Positions 1 to 9,594 of a DNA stretch of 64,000 bases are shown here, one piece after another (within the stretch, counting starts at the first letter, position 1; the number at the start of each line of letters is the position of its first letter). The translations under genes were made by a program, and so were the position numbers. The notes under the pieces were generated by a model. The model was not told where the DNA came from. It saw only the letters and a program-made list of their open reading frames with translations, and made no database searches. The stretch is taken from the NCBI RefSeq assembly GCF_000025345.1, contig NC_013757.1, positions 5,258,498 to 5,322,497 of the forward strand, read 5' to 3'. The DNA comes from Geodermatophilus obscurus DSM 43160 (GTDB lineage Bacteria; Actinomycetota; Actinomycetes; Mycobacteriales; Geodermatophilaceae).

Positions 1-451
1 CGGCCGCGGCGGCGGCGCCCTTCGAGCCGATCTCCTCGTCGCTGGTGAGCAGCAGCGCCACGGGGGTCCCGGGGTCCGCCGTGGCGAGCGCAGCCGCGGC
101 GGCGACCACGCCGGCCTTCATGTCGCTCCCTCCGCGGCCCCACACCCGCCCCTCCTCGAGGTCCGCGCCGAACGGGTCGCGCTGCCAGGCTCCGGGGTCG
201 GCCGCCGGGACGGTGTCGACGTGGCAGGCGAGCAGCAGCTGCCGGCGGCCGGGGTCGGCCGGGGTCCGCAGCAGGGTCCAGGGGTGGTCCCGGTCTCGCC
301 CCTCGATCACCTGCAGGTGCGGGGCGTGGCCGCGCAGCACGTCGGTCAGCGTGCCGAGCACGTCGCGCTGGGCGGCCGCGTCGCCGGACACCGTCGTCCG
401 GCCGACCAGTTCCCGCACCAGCGCGACCACGTCGAGGACAGGAGCCGTCAT
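1..451 (-). CDS. M20 family metallopeptidase, N-terminal part (runs off window)
   Basis: Reading the minus strand from an ATG at 451 gives about 150 residues open to the window edge, so the gene continues to the left and its stop is not visible. The peptide carries the zinc-peptidase signatures of the M20 (ArgE/DapE/CPG2) family: ACHVDTVP (metal His78, neighbouring Asp80), GRGGSDMKAG (bridging metal Asp110) and TSDEEIGSKG (catalytic Glu139 and metal Glu140). Family members hydrolyse N-acyl amino acids or dipeptides in the cytoplasm; the substrate cannot be read from this half. An AGGA lies about 8 nt upstream of the ATG. The next gene (glpD) is on the same strand but separated by a terminator region, so this is probably its own transcription unit. 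Confidence 0.85.
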   Translation of the reverse strand, partial: MTAPVLDVVALVRELVGRTTVSGDAAAQRDVLGTLTDVLRGHAPHLQVIEGRDRDHPWTLLRTPADPGRRQLLLACHVDTVPAADPGAWQRDPFGADLEEGRVWGRGGSDMKAGVVAAAAALATADPGTPVALLLTSDEEIGSKGAAAAA

Positions 452-715
452 GCCCCGATCCTGCCCCCACGGCCCCCCGATGGCGCGGGACACAGGCCTG
501 GGCCCAGCGCAGGCCCGAGGCGGCGCCCGGCGACGGGTCCCCGAGGATCGGGGACGGCACCGGGCCGGGGTGGACCGGTCGCGGGGCCCCGGAGGGTCCC
601 CGACCGGGACACGGGCAGCGGCTCCGAGGCGGTCGGGGACGGCACCTGGCCGTGGTGCGGTCCGGAGGACCGCGATGTCACCGTGGTGCGGTCCGGTAGG
701 ACCGCGGTGTCACCG
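452..715. other. Non-coding gap between M20 peptidase and glpD
   Basis: No credible gene is seen. The left two-thirds is GC-rich sequence with degenerate direct repeats of a GGGGACGGCACC block (near 550 and 634). The right third holds the two tandem hairpins listed separately. Confidence 0.5.
657..705 (-). terminator. Two tandem hairpins after glpD
   Basis: Two near-identical 31-nt units each contain the 7-bp stem GCGGTCC/GGACCGC, at 657-673 (loop GGA) and 688-705 (loop GGTA). They begin about 11 nt beyond the glpD stop on the minus strand, so transcript termination or 3' end protection of glpD is the likely role. There is no U-tract, as usual in high-GC actinobacteria. Confidence 0.6.
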
Positions 716-2443
716 TCAGACGAGTGCGCGCCCGACGGCGACGGCGCGGGTGTCGGGGGCGGCGATCCGCACCGCGTCGGCGGCCTGGTCGTCGGCGGCC
801 TCCTGCGAGCGGCGCTCGGCCTCGACCCGGGCCCGGTAGCTGTCGACCTCGTTGCGGATCCGCGCCTCGTCCCAGCCCAGGACGCCGGCCACCGCCCGCG
901 CGACCGGCTCGGCGGACTCCACGCCCCGGTGCGGCGTCTCGATCGAGATGCGGGTGCGCCGGGCCAGCAGGTCGTCGAGGTGCAGCGCACCCTCGTGCGA
1001 GGCGCCCCACACCATCTCGACCATCAGGTACTCCTCCGCCCCGGACACCGGCTCCAGCAGGGAGCGGTCGTCGGCGGCCAGCCCGAGCACCTCGGGGGTC
1101 TCCGAGCCGTAGCGGTTGAGCAGGTGCTCGGCACGGAAGTGCGGGATGCCCCAGCGCTCGCTGAGCCCGTGCAGCTGGTTGACCATCGCGTGGTAGCCCT
1201 CGGCGCCGACCAGCGGGATGTTCTCGGTGACGCTCGGCGGCACCGAGCGGGTGACGTCGTCGGCGACGGCGTCCACCGCGTCGGCGGCCATCGGCCGGTA
1301 GGTCGTGTACTTGCCACCGGCCACCGCCACCACACCGGGCATCGGCCGGGCGACCGCGTGCTCGCGGGAGAGCTGGCTGGTGACCTCCGACTCGCCGGCC
1401 AGCAGCGGGCGCAGCCCGGCGTAGACGCCGGTGATGTCGTCGTGGCTGAGCGGGACGGCGAGCACCTGGTTGACGTGCTCGAGGATGTAGTCGATGTCGG
1501 CCCGCGACGCGGCCGGGTGGGCCTTGTCGAGGTCCCAGTCGGTGTCCGTCGTCCCGACGATCCAGTGGCTGCCCCAGGGGATGACGAACAGCACCGACTT
1601 CTCGGTGCGCAGGATCAGCCCCGTCTCGCCGTTGATGCGGTCGCGCGGCACGACGATGTGCACGCCCTTGCTGGCGCGCACGTGGAAGCGGCCGCGCCCG
1701 CCGACGAGGGTCTGGATGTCGTCGGTCCACACGCCGGTGGCGTTGACCACGACCTCGGCCTGCACGTCGACCTCGCGCCCGGTCTCGACGTCGCGGACCC
1801 GCACACCGGTGACCCGGCCGCCGGCGTGGTGGAACTTCACGACCTCGGCGGAGTTGAGGACGGTCGCGCCGTAGGCGGCGGCGGTGCGCGCGACGCTGAG
1901 GGTGTGCCGGGCGTCGTCGGCCTGGGCGTCGTAGTAGCGGACGGCGCCGACCAGGGCGTCGGGCTTGAGCGCGGGGAAGAGCTTGCGCGCGCCGGTCCGG
2001 GTCAGGTGCCGCTGCGGGGGCAGCGGGGTCGACAGCGCGCCGACGCGGGCCAGCCCGTCGTAGAGGGTGAGCCCCGCGGTCACGTACGGCCGTTCCCAGT
2101 GGCGGGTGAGCGGGTAGAGGAACGGCACCGGCTTGACCAGGTGCGGGGCCAGCCGGGTGACGCTCAGGTCGCGCTCGTGGAGGGCCTCGCGCACCAGGCC
2201 GAAGTCGAAGGACTCCAGGTAGCGCAGCCCGCCGTGGAACAGCTTGGACGAGCGGGAGGACGTGCCGCTGGCGAAGTCACGGGCCTCGACCAGCGCCGTG
2301 CGCAGGCCGCGGGTCGCCGCGTCGAGGGCGACGCCGGCACCGGTGACCCCGCCGCCGACGACGAGGACCTCGAACGGCTGCTCGGCCAACTCGGCCCAGG
2401 CTCGTGCACGCCGCTCGGGACCGAGGGCGGGGACTACGGGCAT
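716..2443 (-). CDS. glpD: Aerobic glycerol-3-phosphate dehydrogenase
   Basis: 575 residues, the usual size for GlpD. It oxidises sn-glycerol 3-phosphate to dihydroxyacetone phosphate at the membrane and passes electrons through FAD to quinone. An N-terminal FAD-binding GGGVTGAG motif (about residues 30-37) follows a beta strand, then come the [15 protein letters not shown] segment typical of GlpD and a C-terminal GlpD cap domain. The ATG at 2443 is preceded by AGGAGGAG at good spacing. The gene is divergent from the IclR regulator at 2555; glpK and glpF copies follow on the other strand, so this is a glycerol catabolic regulon like the gyl locus of Streptomyces. A possible -10 box TACCGT lies at 2477-2482 (minus strand). 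Family assignment is certain. Confidence 0.96.
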   Translation of the reverse strand: MPVVPALGPERRARAWAELAEQPFEVLVVGGGVTGAGVALDAATRGLRTALVEARDFASGTSSRSSKLFHGGLRYLESFDFGLVREALHERDLSVTRLAPHLVKPVPFLYPLTRHWERPYVTAGLTLYDGLARVGALSTPLPPQRHLTRTGARKLFPALKPDALVGAVRYYDAQADDARHTLSVARTAAAYGATVLNSAEVVKFHHAGGRVTGVRVRDVETGREVDVQAEVVVNATGVWTDDIQTLVGGRGRFHVRASKGVHIVVPRDRINGETGLILRTEKSVLFVIPWGSHWIVGTTDTDWDLDKAHPAASRADIDYILEHVNQVLAVPLSHDDITGVYAGLRPLLAGESEVTSQLSREHAVARPMPGVVAVAGGKYTTYRPMAADAVDAVADDVTRSVPPSVTENIPLVGAEGYHAMVNQLHGLSERWGIPHFRAEHLLNRYGSETPEVLGLAADDRSLLEPVSGAEEYLMVEMVWGASHEGALHLDDLLARRTRISIETPHRGVESAEPVARAVAGVLGWDEARIRNEVDSYRARVEAERRSQEAADDQAADAVRIAAPDTRAVAVGRALV

Positions 2444-2516
2444 GCCGACTCCTCCTGCAGGAACTGCTCCGTCTCAACGGTAGGCCGGTGCTGCAGGCCG
2501 GTCGACGTCGCTCGTT

Positions 2517-2530
2517 CGACATCGTCGTAC
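2517..2530. promoter_or_regulatory. Candidate GylR/IclR operator, copy 1
   Basis: The 14-mer CGACATCGTCGTAC lies in the glpD/regulator divergent region and is repeated exactly upstream of glpF at 4828-4841. A motif shared by the two control regions of one glycerol regulon is best explained as the binding site of the IclR-family regulator encoded at 2555. This is an inference from position and identity only. Confidence 0.5.
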
Positions 2531-2540
2531 ACGCAGGGCC

Positions 2541-2546
2541 TAGGGT
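2541..2546 (+). promoter_or_regulatory. -10 box of the IclR regulator, probable leaderless start
   Basis: TAGGGT ends 8 nt before the GTG at 2555, and there is no Shine-Dalgarno sequence before that GTG. This is the geometry of a leaderless actinobacterial mRNA. The operator-like 14-mer at 2517-2530 ends 10 nt upstream of this box, where a bound regulator could block polymerase. Confidence 0.45.
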
Positions 2547-2554
2547 GACCGGCC

Positions 2555-3307
2555 GTGCCCGGCACCGTGCAGTCCATCGAACGCGCCGCCACCCTGCTGC
2601 ACGCCATCGTCGAGTCCGGCGGTCAGATGGGCGTGACCGAGCTCGCGGCCGCCGTCGGGCTGCCCAAGACGACGACCCACGGCCTGCTGCGCACGCTGCT
2701 GTCGGTGGGCTTCGTCGAGCAGGACCCGCGCACCGGCCGGTACGCGCTCGGTGCCGGCCTGCTGGGCCTGGGCTCGCACTACCTCGACGCCAACGAGTTG
2801 CGGTCCCGGGCGTCGAACTGGGCCGACTCGCTGGCCGCCCGCAGCGGGTTCGCCGTCCGGCTGGGAACGCCGGCCGGCCTGCAGGTCGTCGTCGTCCACC
2901 ACGTCTTCCGGCCCGACGACTCACCGCAGGAGCTGGAGGTCGGGTCGGTGCTGCCCGCGCACGCGACCGCGGTCGGGAAGGTGCTGCTGGCCAGCCGGCC
3001 CGCGCTGGCCCGGGCGCTGGCCGACGCCCGGCTCGAGGCGCTCACCCCGCGCACCGTCGTCGAACCGGCGGCGCTGCTGGCCGAGCTGCAGACCGCCCGC
3101 GCCCGCGGCTGGGCCGAGCAGCTCGGCGAGTACCGGCTGGGCGTGGGCGGGATGGCCGCGCCGGTGCACGGCCCGGGCGGCCTGGTGGTCGGGGCCCTGG
3201 GCGTCAGCGGCCCGGTCGAGGAGCTGTTCGCGAAGGGGGCGCGGCCGGCGCTGCGGACGATGGTCGTCGAGGCCGCGGCCGCCGTCTCGCGAGAGCTGCT
3301 GGCATGA
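2555..3307 (+). CDS. IclR-family transcriptional regulator (GylR-like)
   Basis: 250 residues: an N-terminal winged helix-turn-helix (about 1-70, with the recognition segment around [16 protein letters not shown]) followed by an IclR effector-binding domain (about 80-250). The position between glpD and glpK matches gylR, the glycerol-operon regulator of Streptomyces, so glycerol or glycerol 3-phosphate is the likely effector (inference). The stop codon overlaps the glpK start (ATGA), so regulator and first kinase are co-translated. The GTG start at 2555 is chosen because the helix-turn-helix begins immediately after it and a -10 box lies just upstream. Confidence 0.88.
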   Translation: MPGTVQSIERAATLLHAIVESGGQMGVTELAAAVGLPKTTTHGLLRTLLSVGFVEQDPRTGRYALGAGLLGLGSHYLDANELRSRASNWADSLAARSGFAVRLGTPAGLQVVVVHHVFRPDDSPQELEVGSVLPAHATAVGKVLLASRPALARALADARLEALTPRTVVEPAALLAELQTARARGWAEQLGEYRLGVGGMAAPVHGPGGLVVGALGVSGPVEELFAKGARPALRTMVVEAAAAVSRELLA

Positions 3308-4812
3308 CCGAGCGGTACGTGCTCGCGGTGGACCAGGGGACCACCTCGACCCGGTCGATCGTGTTCGACCGCGCCGGCCGGCTGGTCGCGGTCCGCCAGC
3401 GCGAGCACCGGCAGCACTTCCCGCGGCCGGGCTGGGTCGAGCACGACCCGGAGGAGATCTGGGCGAACACGCAGCTCACCGCCGCGCAGGCGCTGCGCGA
3501 CGTGGCCGGCGCACCCGGGCAGGTGGTGGCGCTGGGCATCGCCAACCAGCGGGAGACGACGGTGGTCTGGGACCGCGCCACCGGCCGGCCGCTGGTGCGC
3601 GCACTGGTCTGGCAGGACACCCGCACCGGGCCGCTGGTGGAGCAGCTGGCCGCCCGGCCGGAGGCCGCGATCGTGCGCGAGCGCACCGGGCTGGAGCTGG
3701 CCGGGTACTTCGCCGGCCCGCGGCTGCGCTGGGTGCTCGACGCCGTCCCCGGCGCGCGGGCGCGGGCCGAACGCGGGGAGCTGCTGTTCGGCACGATGGA
3801 GAGCTGGCTGGTCTGGAACCTCACCGGGGGGACCGACGGCGGGGTGCACGTCACCGACGTCACCAACGCCAGCCGGACCCTGCTCATGGACGTGCGCCGC
3901 TGCTGCTGGGATCCCGACCTGCTCGACTTCTTCGGCGTCCCCGCGGCGATGCTGCCGGAGATCCGCCCGTCGGTCGGCGTGCTGGGCACCGCGAGCGCCC
4001 TGCCGGTGCCGCTGCCCATCAGCGGGGCGCTCGGTGACCAGCAGGCGGCGCTGTTCGGGCAGACCTGCTTCGCGCCCGGCGAGGCCAAGTGCACCTACGG
4101 CACCGGCAGCTTCCTGCTGCAGAACACCGGCACCGGCCTGGTGCGCTCCCGGCACGGGCTGATCAGCACGGTGGCCTACCAGCTGGCGGGGGAGCCGGTC
4201 CACTACGCGCTGGAGGGCTCGATCGCCGTCACCGGCGCCCTGGTGCAGTGGCTGCGCGACAGCCTCGGGCTGATCGGCTCGGCGGCCGAGGTGGAGACCC
4301 TCGCCCGCACCGTCTCGGACAACGGCGGGTGCTACATCGTCCCGGCGTTCTCCGGGCTGCTCGCCCCGCACTGGGAGGGCCGCGCGCGCGGGCTGGTCGC
4401 CGGCCTGACCTCCTACGTCACCAAGGGCCACCTGGCCCGGGCGGTGCTGGAGGCGACCGGGTGGCAGACGCGGGACGTCGTCCGGGCAATGGACGCCGAC
4501 TCCGGCCTGCCGATGGAGGCGCTGCGCGTGGACGGCGGGATGACCACCAACAACCTGCTGATGCAGTTCCTGGCCGACGTGCTCGGCAGCCCGGTGGTGC
4601 GTCCGATGGTGGGGGAGACGGTCTCCCTGGGCGCGGCCTACGCGGCGGGGCTCGCCGTCGGGGTGTGGTCGGACACCGGAGCGCTGCGGCGCAACTGGCA
4701 CCGCTCGGCGCAGTGGGTGCCCGACCCGGGCCGGGTCGCCGCGCTGGACGCCGTCTATCCGGAGTGGGAGCGCGCGGTGCAGCTGAGCATCGCCTGGGGC
4801 GAGCGGCGCTGA
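3304..4812 (+). CDS. glpK: Glycerol kinase, first copy
   Basis: 502 residues, full length for the FGGY carbohydrate kinase family. It phosphorylates glycerol to glycerol 3-phosphate with ATP. The N-terminal phosphate-binding loop DQGTTSTR (10-17), the WQDTRT segment, the [10 protein letters not shown] region and the DGGMTTNN motif near the C-terminus are all present. The ATG at 3304 overlaps the regulator stop by 4 bases. A second complete kinase lies at 5738; the two align end to end but differ at many positions (for example CCWDPDLL here against LAWDADIA there), so this is an old paralogue rather than a recent duplication. No truncation is seen. Confidence 0.95.
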   Translation: MTERYVLAVDQGTTSTRSIVFDRAGRLVAVRQREHRQHFPRPGWVEHDPEEIWANTQLTAAQALRDVAGAPGQVVALGIANQRETTVVWDRATGRPLVRALVWQDTRTGPLVEQLAARPEAAIVRERTGLELAGYFAGPRLRWVLDAVPGARARAERGELLFGTMESWLVWNLTGGTDGGVHVTDVTNASRTLLMDVRRCCWDPDLLDFFGVPAAMLPEIRPSVGVLGTASALPVPLPISGALGDQQAALFGQTCFAPGEAKCTYGTGSFLLQNTGTGLVRSRHGLISTVAYQLAGEPVHYALEGSIAVTGALVQWLRDSLGLIGSAAEVETLARTVSDNGGCYIVPAFSGLLAPHWEGRARGLVAGLTSYVTKGHLARAVLEATGWQTRDVVRAMDADSGLPMEALRVDGGMTTNNLLMQFLADVLGSPVVRPMVGETVSLGAAYAAGLAVGVWSDTGALRRNWHRSAQWVPDPGRVAALDAVYPEWERAVQLSIAWGERR

Positions 4813-4827
4813 CCGGGTCGGGTTGTC

Positions 4828-4841
4828 CGACATCGTCGTAC
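4828..4841. promoter_or_regulatory. Candidate GylR/IclR operator, copy 2 (upstream of glpF)
   Basis: Exact copy of the CGACATCGTCGTAC 14-mer found at 2517-2530. Here it is flanked by TCCG and CGGA, and by two GTTGTCCG copies (about 4822 and 4849). It sits in the 149-nt gap before glpF, between glpK1 and the next operon, which implies that glpF-glpK2 has its own regulated promoter. Confidence 0.5.
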
Positions 4842-4961
4842 GGACCCCGTTGTCCGCCTCCCACCTGTGTGAATAGCGTCACCCGCCCCGGCCGTCGTCC
4901 GGGCGGGGCCGATCGGGCGCCGCTCCGGGGCCCACGCATCAACGGTGATGAGGAGCAGCGC

Positions 4962-5684
4962 ATGAGCCTGTGGACAGTCTTCGGCAGCGAGGTCGTCGGG
5001 ACCGGCGTCCTGATACTCCTCGGCGTCGGGGTGGTCGCCAACGTCGTCCTCCCGGGGACGTACGGCAACGGGGCCAACTGGCTGCTCATCAACTTCGGCT
5101 GGGGCATCGCCGTGTTCGCCGGCGTCTACGCCGGCGCGAGCTCCGGGGCGCACATCAACCCAGCGGTCACCCTGGGCCTCGCGGTGAGCGGCGCGGACGA
5201 GTACGCGCCGGGCGTGCCCATCACCCTGGCGTCGTCCCTCGTCTACGTCATCGGACAGCTGATCGGCGCGTTCCTCGGCGCCGTCGTCGCCTGGCTGGCC
5301 TACCGGGCGCACTACGACGCGGCGACCGAGCCGGTGCTCGGCACCTTCTCCACCGGGCCGGCCATCAAGAGCACCGCGGACAACGTGATGACCGAGGTCG
5401 TCGGCACGTTCGTCCTCGTCTACATCATCCTGCGCTTCGGGGACACGCCCAGCGAGCTCGGACCGCTCGCGGTGGCCCTGCTCGTCGTCGGCATCGGCGC
5501 CTCCCTCGGCGGGCCGACCGGCTACGCCATCAACCCCGCTCGCGACCTGGGCCCACGCATCGCGCACGCGGTGCTGCCGATCCGCGGCAAGGGGGACAGC
5601 AACTGGGGCTACGCCTGGGTGCCGATCGTCGGACCGCTGATCGGCGCCACCCTGGGCGGCCTGCTCTCGCGGGTCCCCCTCTGA
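4962..5684 (+). CDS. glpF: Glycerol uptake facilitator (aquaglyceroporin)
   Basis: 240 residues with six hydrophobic segments and the two half-helix NPA boxes of the MIP family: GAHINPAVT in the first half and GYAINPARD in the second. The Asp after the second NPAR is typical of glycerol-conducting members. It lets glycerol diffuse through the cytoplasmic membrane, where GlpK traps it. The ATG at 4962 has AGGAG 6 nt upstream (4951-4955). It is followed after 53 nt by glpK2, so the pair forms a glpFK operon; the GylR-like motif at 4828 lies in its promoter region. Confidence 0.95.
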   Translation: MSLWTVFGSEVVGTGVLILLGVGVVANVVLPGTYGNGANWLLINFGWGIAVFAGVYAGASSGAHINPAVTLGLAVSGADEYAPGVPITLASSLVYVIGQLIGAFLGAVVAWLAYRAHYDAATEPVLGTFSTGPAIKSTADNVMTEVVGTFVLVYIILRFGDTPSELGPLAVALLVVGIGASLGGPTGYAINPARDLGPRIAHAVLPIRGKGDSNWGYAWVPIVGPLIGATLGGLLSRVPL

Positions 5685-5737
5685 CCGGCCTTCCGCGAGA
5701 CCCTGCACACCACCGCAACGACGCGAGAGGAACACCC

Positions 5738-7255
5738 GTGAGCCAGTACGTGGCAGCCATCGACCAGGGGACCACGAGCACCCGATGCATGATTTTCGAC
5801 CACGACGGCGCCGTGGTCTCGGTCGGGCAGAAGGAGCACCAGCAAATCTTCCCGCGCGCCGGGTGGGTCGAGCACGACCCCGACGAGATCTGGACCAACA
5901 CCCGCGAGGTGGTGGGCCAGGCGCTCGCCCGCGGCAACGTCGGGCACTCGGACGTGGTCGCCGTCGGCATCACCAACCAGCGCGAGACCACCGTCGTGTG
6001 GGACCGGAACACCGGCCGGCCGGTCTACAACGCGATCGTCTGGCAGGACACCCGCACCACGGCGATCGTCGAGCAGCTCGGCGCCCTCGGCGGCGGCGCC
6101 GACCGGTACAAGGACAAGGTCGGCCTGCCGCTGGCCACCTACTTCGCCGGGCCCAAGGTGCGCTGGATCCTCGACAACGTCGACGGCGCCCGGGAGCGGG
6201 CCGAGCGCGGTGAGCTGCTCATGGGCACCATCGACTCCTGGCTGATCTGGAACATGACCGGCGGGGCCGACGGCGGGCTGCACCTCACCGACGTCTCCAA
6301 CGCCTCCCGCACGATGCTCATGGACTACCGGACGCTGGCCTGGGACGCCGACATCGCCGAGGAGATGGGCATCCCGACGTCCATGCTCCCGGAGATCCGG
6401 TCCAACTCCGAGGAGTACGGCCGGGGCCGCAAGGCCGGCTTCCTCGCCGGGGTGCCGATCGCCGGCTCGCTCGGCGACCAGCAGGCGGCCACCTTCGGCC
6501 AGGTCTGCTTCACCAAGGGCATGGCCAAGAACACCTACGGCACCGGCAACTTCATGCTGCTCAACACCGGCGAGGAGGCCGTCCCGTCGCAGAACGGCCT
6601 GCTCACGACGCTGTGCTACCAGCTCGGCGACGGCAAGCCGGTGTACGCCCTGGAGGGCTCGATCGCGGTCACCGGGTCGCTGGTGCAGTGGGTCCGGGAC
6701 AACCTCGGGATGATCTCGAGCGCCCCGGAGATCGAGGACCAGGCCCGCTCGGTCGAGGACAACGGCGGCGCGTACTTCGTGCCCGCCTTCTCCGGGCTCT
6801 TCGCGCCGCACTGGCGCTCCGACGCCCGCGGCGCCATCGTCGGACTCACCCGGTACGTCAACAAGGGGCACCTGGCCCGGGCGGTGCTCGAGGCGACGGC
6901 GTACCAGACCCGCGAGGTGCTCGACGCGATGAACGCCGACTCCGGGGTCGACCTCACCGAGCTGCGGGTGGACGGCGGCATGGTCGGCAACGAGCTGCTC
7001 ATGCAGTTCCAGGCCGACATCCTCGACGTCCCGGTGATCCGGCCGCAGATCGCCGAGACGACGGCGCTGGGCGCCGCCTACGCCGCCGGGCTCGCCGTCG
7101 GCTTCTGGTCCGACCTCGACGAGCTGACCGCCAAGTGGGCCGAGGACAAGCGCTGGGAGCCGCAGATGCCGGCCGAGGAGCGGGAGCGCAACTACCGCAA
7201 CTGGCAGAAGGCGGTCACCAAGAGCCTCGACTGGGTCGACGAGGACGTGAAGTAG
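5738..7255 (+). CDS. glpK: Glycerol kinase, second copy
   Basis: 505 residues, FGGY kinase, with DQGTTSTR (9-16), [16 protein letters not shown] and DGGMVGNE. The GTG at 5738 is preceded by GAGAGG at 7 nt spacing. It is directly downstream of glpF, the usual glpFK arrangement, so this is probably the main glycerol kinase and the copy at 3304 the accessory one or one with different regulation. The run of Glu/Asp/Lys near the C-terminus is absent from the first copy. A strong hairpin follows 18 nt after the stop. Confidence 0.96.
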   Translation: MSQYVAAIDQGTTSTRCMIFDHDGAVVSVGQKEHQQIFPRAGWVEHDPDEIWTNTREVVGQALARGNVGHSDVVAVGITNQRETTVVWDRNTGRPVYNAIVWQDTRTTAIVEQLGALGGGADRYKDKVGLPLATYFAGPKVRWILDNVDGARERAERGELLMGTIDSWLIWNMTGGADGGLHLTDVSNASRTMLMDYRTLAWDADIAEEMGIPTSMLPEIRSNSEEYGRGRKAGFLAGVPIAGSLGDQQAATFGQVCFTKGMAKNTYGTGNFMLLNTGEEAVPSQNGLLTTLCYQLGDGKPVYALEGSIAVTGSLVQWVRDNLGMISSAPEIEDQARSVEDNGGAYFVPAFSGLFAPHWRSDARGAIVGLTRYVNKGHLARAVLEATAYQTREVLDAMNADSGVDLTELRVDGGMVGNELLMQFQADILDVPVIRPQIAETTALGAAYAAGLAVGFWSDLDELTAKWAEDKRWEPQMPAEERERNYRNWQKAVTKSLDWVDEDVK

Positions 7256-7272
7256 GGGCCCGGCCTCCCCGT

Positions 7273-7329
7273 GATCGCCGGCGGGTGGTCGTCCTCGACG
7301 GCGTGTCGAGCGACCACCCGCCGGTGATC
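7273..7329. terminator. Bidirectional terminator between glpK2 and pgm
   Basis: The 19-nt arms 7273-7291 and 7311-7329 pair almost perfectly (GATC-CCGGCGGGTGGTCG against CGACCACCCGCCGG-GATC). They are separated by 19 nt and placed between two convergent genes. Confidence 0.75.
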
Positions 7330-7339
7330 GCCGCTCGGG

Positions 7340-8974
7340 TCAGCCCCCGAGCGCGGCGGTGACGACGGCCTTGGCCTCCTGCTGCACCTGCGCCAGGTGC
7401 TCGGGTCCCTTGAAGGACTCCGCGTAGACCTTGTAGACGTCCTCGGTGCCCGAGGGGCGGGCGGCGAACCAGGCGTTCCCCGTGGTCACCTTGAGCCCGC
7501 CGATCGCCGCGTCGTTGCCCGGCGCCCGGGTGAGCTTGGCGGTGATCGGCTCACCGGCCAGCTCGGTCGCCGTCACGTCCTCGGGGGAGAGCTTGCCCAG
7601 CGCGGCCTTCTGCTCGCGGGTCGCCGGCGCGTCGATGCGGGCGTAGGCCGACTCCCCGTACCGGGCGGTCAGCTCCGCGTGCAGCTGGGACGGCGAGCTG
7701 CCGGTGACCGCCTGGATCTCGCTGGCCAGCAGCGCCAGCAGGATGCCGTCCTTGTCCGTCGTCCACACCCCGCCGTCCCGCCGCAGGAACGACGCCCCGG
7801 CGGACTCCTCGCCGCCGAAGCCGACCGACCCGTCGAGCAGGCCGGGCACGAACCACTTGAAGCCGACCGGCACCTCGACCAGCCGCCGGCCCAGCCCGCC
7901 GACCACCCGGTCGATGAGGGACGACGACACCAGCGTCTTGCCGACCGCGACCTCGGCGCCCCACTCCGGCCGGTGGGCGAACAGGTAGGAGATCGCCACG
8001 GCGAGGAAGTGGTTGGGGTTCATCAGGCCGGCGTCGGGGGTGACGATGCCGTGCCGGTCGGCGTCGGCGTCGTTGCCGGTGGCGATCTGGAACTGCTCGC
8101 GCTTGCCGATCAGGGAGGCCATGGCCGACGGCGAGGAGCAGTCCATGCGGATCTTGCCGTCCCAGTCCAGCGTCATGAACCGCCAGGTCGGGTCGACCAG
8201 CGGGTTGACGACGGTCAGGTCGAGGCGGTGCCGCTCGGCGATGGCCCCCCAGTAGTCGACGCTGGCGCCGCCCAGCGGGTCGGCGCCGATGCGCACGCCG
8301 GCGTCGCGGACCGCATCGAGGTCGAGCACCGACGGCAGGTCCTCGACGTAGTCGCCGAGGAAGTGGTGCGGCTGCGCGGCGGCCCGGGCGCGGGCGAACG
8401 GGATTCGCTGCACGCCCTTGAGGTCGTCCTGCAGCAGCTCGTTGGCGCGGGCGGCGATGACCTTGGTCGCGTCGGTGTCGGCCGGGCCGCCGTTGGGCGG
8501 GTTGTACTTGAAGCCGCCGTCGCGGGGCGGGTTGTGCGAGGGGGTGACGATGATGCCGTCGGCCAGGCCGGAGGTCTTCCCCCGGTTGGCCCGCAGGATG
8601 GCGTGGCTGACCGCCGGCGTGGGCGTGTACCGGTCGGCGGCGTCGACCAGCACGGTCACGTCGTTGGCGACCAGCACCTCCAGCGCCGAGGCCCAGGCCG
8701 GCTCGGACAGGGCGTGGGTGTCGCGGCCGATGAACAGCGGCCCGTCGTAACCCTGGGCGGCGCGGTACTCGCAGATGGCCTGCGTGGTGGCGACGATGTG
8801 CGCCTCGTTGAACGCGCGGTCGAACGCCGACCCGCGGTGCCCGGACGTCCCGAAGGCGACCTGCTGGGCCGGGTCGGCCGGGTCCGGCTCGAGCGTGTAG
8901 TACGCGGTGACCAGCGAGGCGACGTCGACCAGATCGCTGGGGGCAGCCGGGTGTCCGGCGCGGGGGTCGGTCAT
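7340..8974 (-). CDS. pgm: Phosphoglucomutase (alpha-D-glucose phosphate-specific)
   Basis: 544 residues. It interconverts glucose 1-phosphate and glucose 6-phosphate, linking glycogen, trehalose and UDP-glucose synthesis to glycolysis. Visible signatures are the phosphoserine loop TPSHNP (Ser146), the Mg-binding DADAD at 302-306, the sugar-binding GEESAG and the C-terminal phosphate-binding [11 protein letters not shown] chose the ATG at 8974 (AGGA about 9 nt upstream) rather than the in-frame GTG/ATG region seven codons earlier, because the family homology begins here. It is transcribed alone and converges on glpK2. Confidence 0.94.
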   Translation of the reverse strand: MTDPRAGHPAAPSDLVDVASLVTAYYTLEPDPADPAQQVAFGTSGHRGSAFDRAFNEAHIVATTQAICEYRAAQGYDGPLFIGRDTHALSEPAWASALEVLVANDVTVLVDAADRYTPTPAVSHAILRANRGKTSGLADGIIVTPSHNPPRDGGFKYNPPNGGPADTDATKVIAARANELLQDDLKGVQRIPFARARAAAQPHHFLGDYVEDLPSVLDLDAVRDAGVRIGADPLGGASVDYWGAIAERHRLDLTVVNPLVDPTWRFMTLDWDGKIRMDCSSPSAMASLIGKREQFQIATGNDADADRHGIVTPDAGLMNPNHFLAVAISYLFAHRPEWGAEVAVGKTLVSSSLIDRVVGGLGRRLVEVPVGFKWFVPGLLDGSVGFGGEESAGASFLRRDGGVWTTDKDGILLALLASEIQAVTGSSPSQLHAELTARYGESAYARIDAPATREQKAALGKLSPEDVTATELAGEPITAKLTRAPGNDAAIGGLKVTTGNAWFAARPSGTEDVYKVYAESFKGPEHLAQVQQEAKAVVTAALGG

Positions 8975-9043
8975 ACGCCGATCCTGGCCCTGCACCGGCC
9001 GCCCCCGCGACCCCGGCAGCGCTCCGTTCGAGCGCGTCAGCGG

Positions 9044-9463
9044 TCAGACGGAAGCGGCGAGACCGAAGGCGATGAACAGGGCGAGGAACCCCACCCCGAT
9101 CCAGCCGAGCACGATGCCGGCGGTCGCCATGCCGCCGCCGGCCTCACCTCGCTCACGGATCTGGCTCTGCGCCACGTACCCGAACACCAGCGCGAGGATG
9201 CTGCCGAACCAGTACAGCCAGAGGATGCCCAGCACCATCGAGGCGATGGCGAACCCGTTGGTGGTCCGCGGTGGCGCGTACGGGTGGCCGCCGTAGGGCT
9301 GGACGTACGCGCCGGGCCCGATCCCGGGCGGGAGCGGCGGCCCCTGGTGCCCGCCGGCCGACGGGTAGCCGCCGTACGGCACGTGCTGCTGCCCCCAGGC
9401 AGCCGGACCCGGCGTGCCGTACGGGTCGCCGGCACCGGGCTGGTGCGGACCGGGGTGTGTCAT
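9044..9463 (-). CDS. DUF4190 small membrane protein
   Basis: 139 residues. The first 65 are a disordered Pro/Gly/Tyr-rich cytoplasmic region; two membrane segments follow (about 70-98 and 112-135), the second after a QIRERGEAGGGMATAG loop. This fits the DUF4190 membrane-domain family common in Actinobacteria, of unknown function. The ATG at 9463 has AGGAG 8 nt upstream. The gap to the bluB-cobT gene is about 130 nt and no operon link is obvious. Confidence 0.8.
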   Translation of the reverse strand: MTHPGPHQPGAGDPYGTPGPAAWGQQHVPYGGYPSAGGHQGPPLPPGIGPGAYVQPYGGHPYAPPRTTNGFAIASMVLGILWLYWFGSILALVFGYVAQSQIRERGEAGGGMATAGIVLGWIGVGFLALFIAFGLAASV

Positions 9464-9594
9464 CTGCTCGCTCCTGATCACTGCGTCGGTCGACCACATG
9501 GTGGCGGCCGGTGAGGGGTTCCGGGGGCGCGGCGCGCGGGCCGGCCACCCCGACTGGGGAGACCGGTTCTCGTCGGCGGGTGCGGCCGCGCCGG

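Noticed and set aside
2779..4833. 684-residue minus-strand frame opposite the IclR gene and glpK1
   Set aside because: Antisense shadow of two clear genes; no family features.
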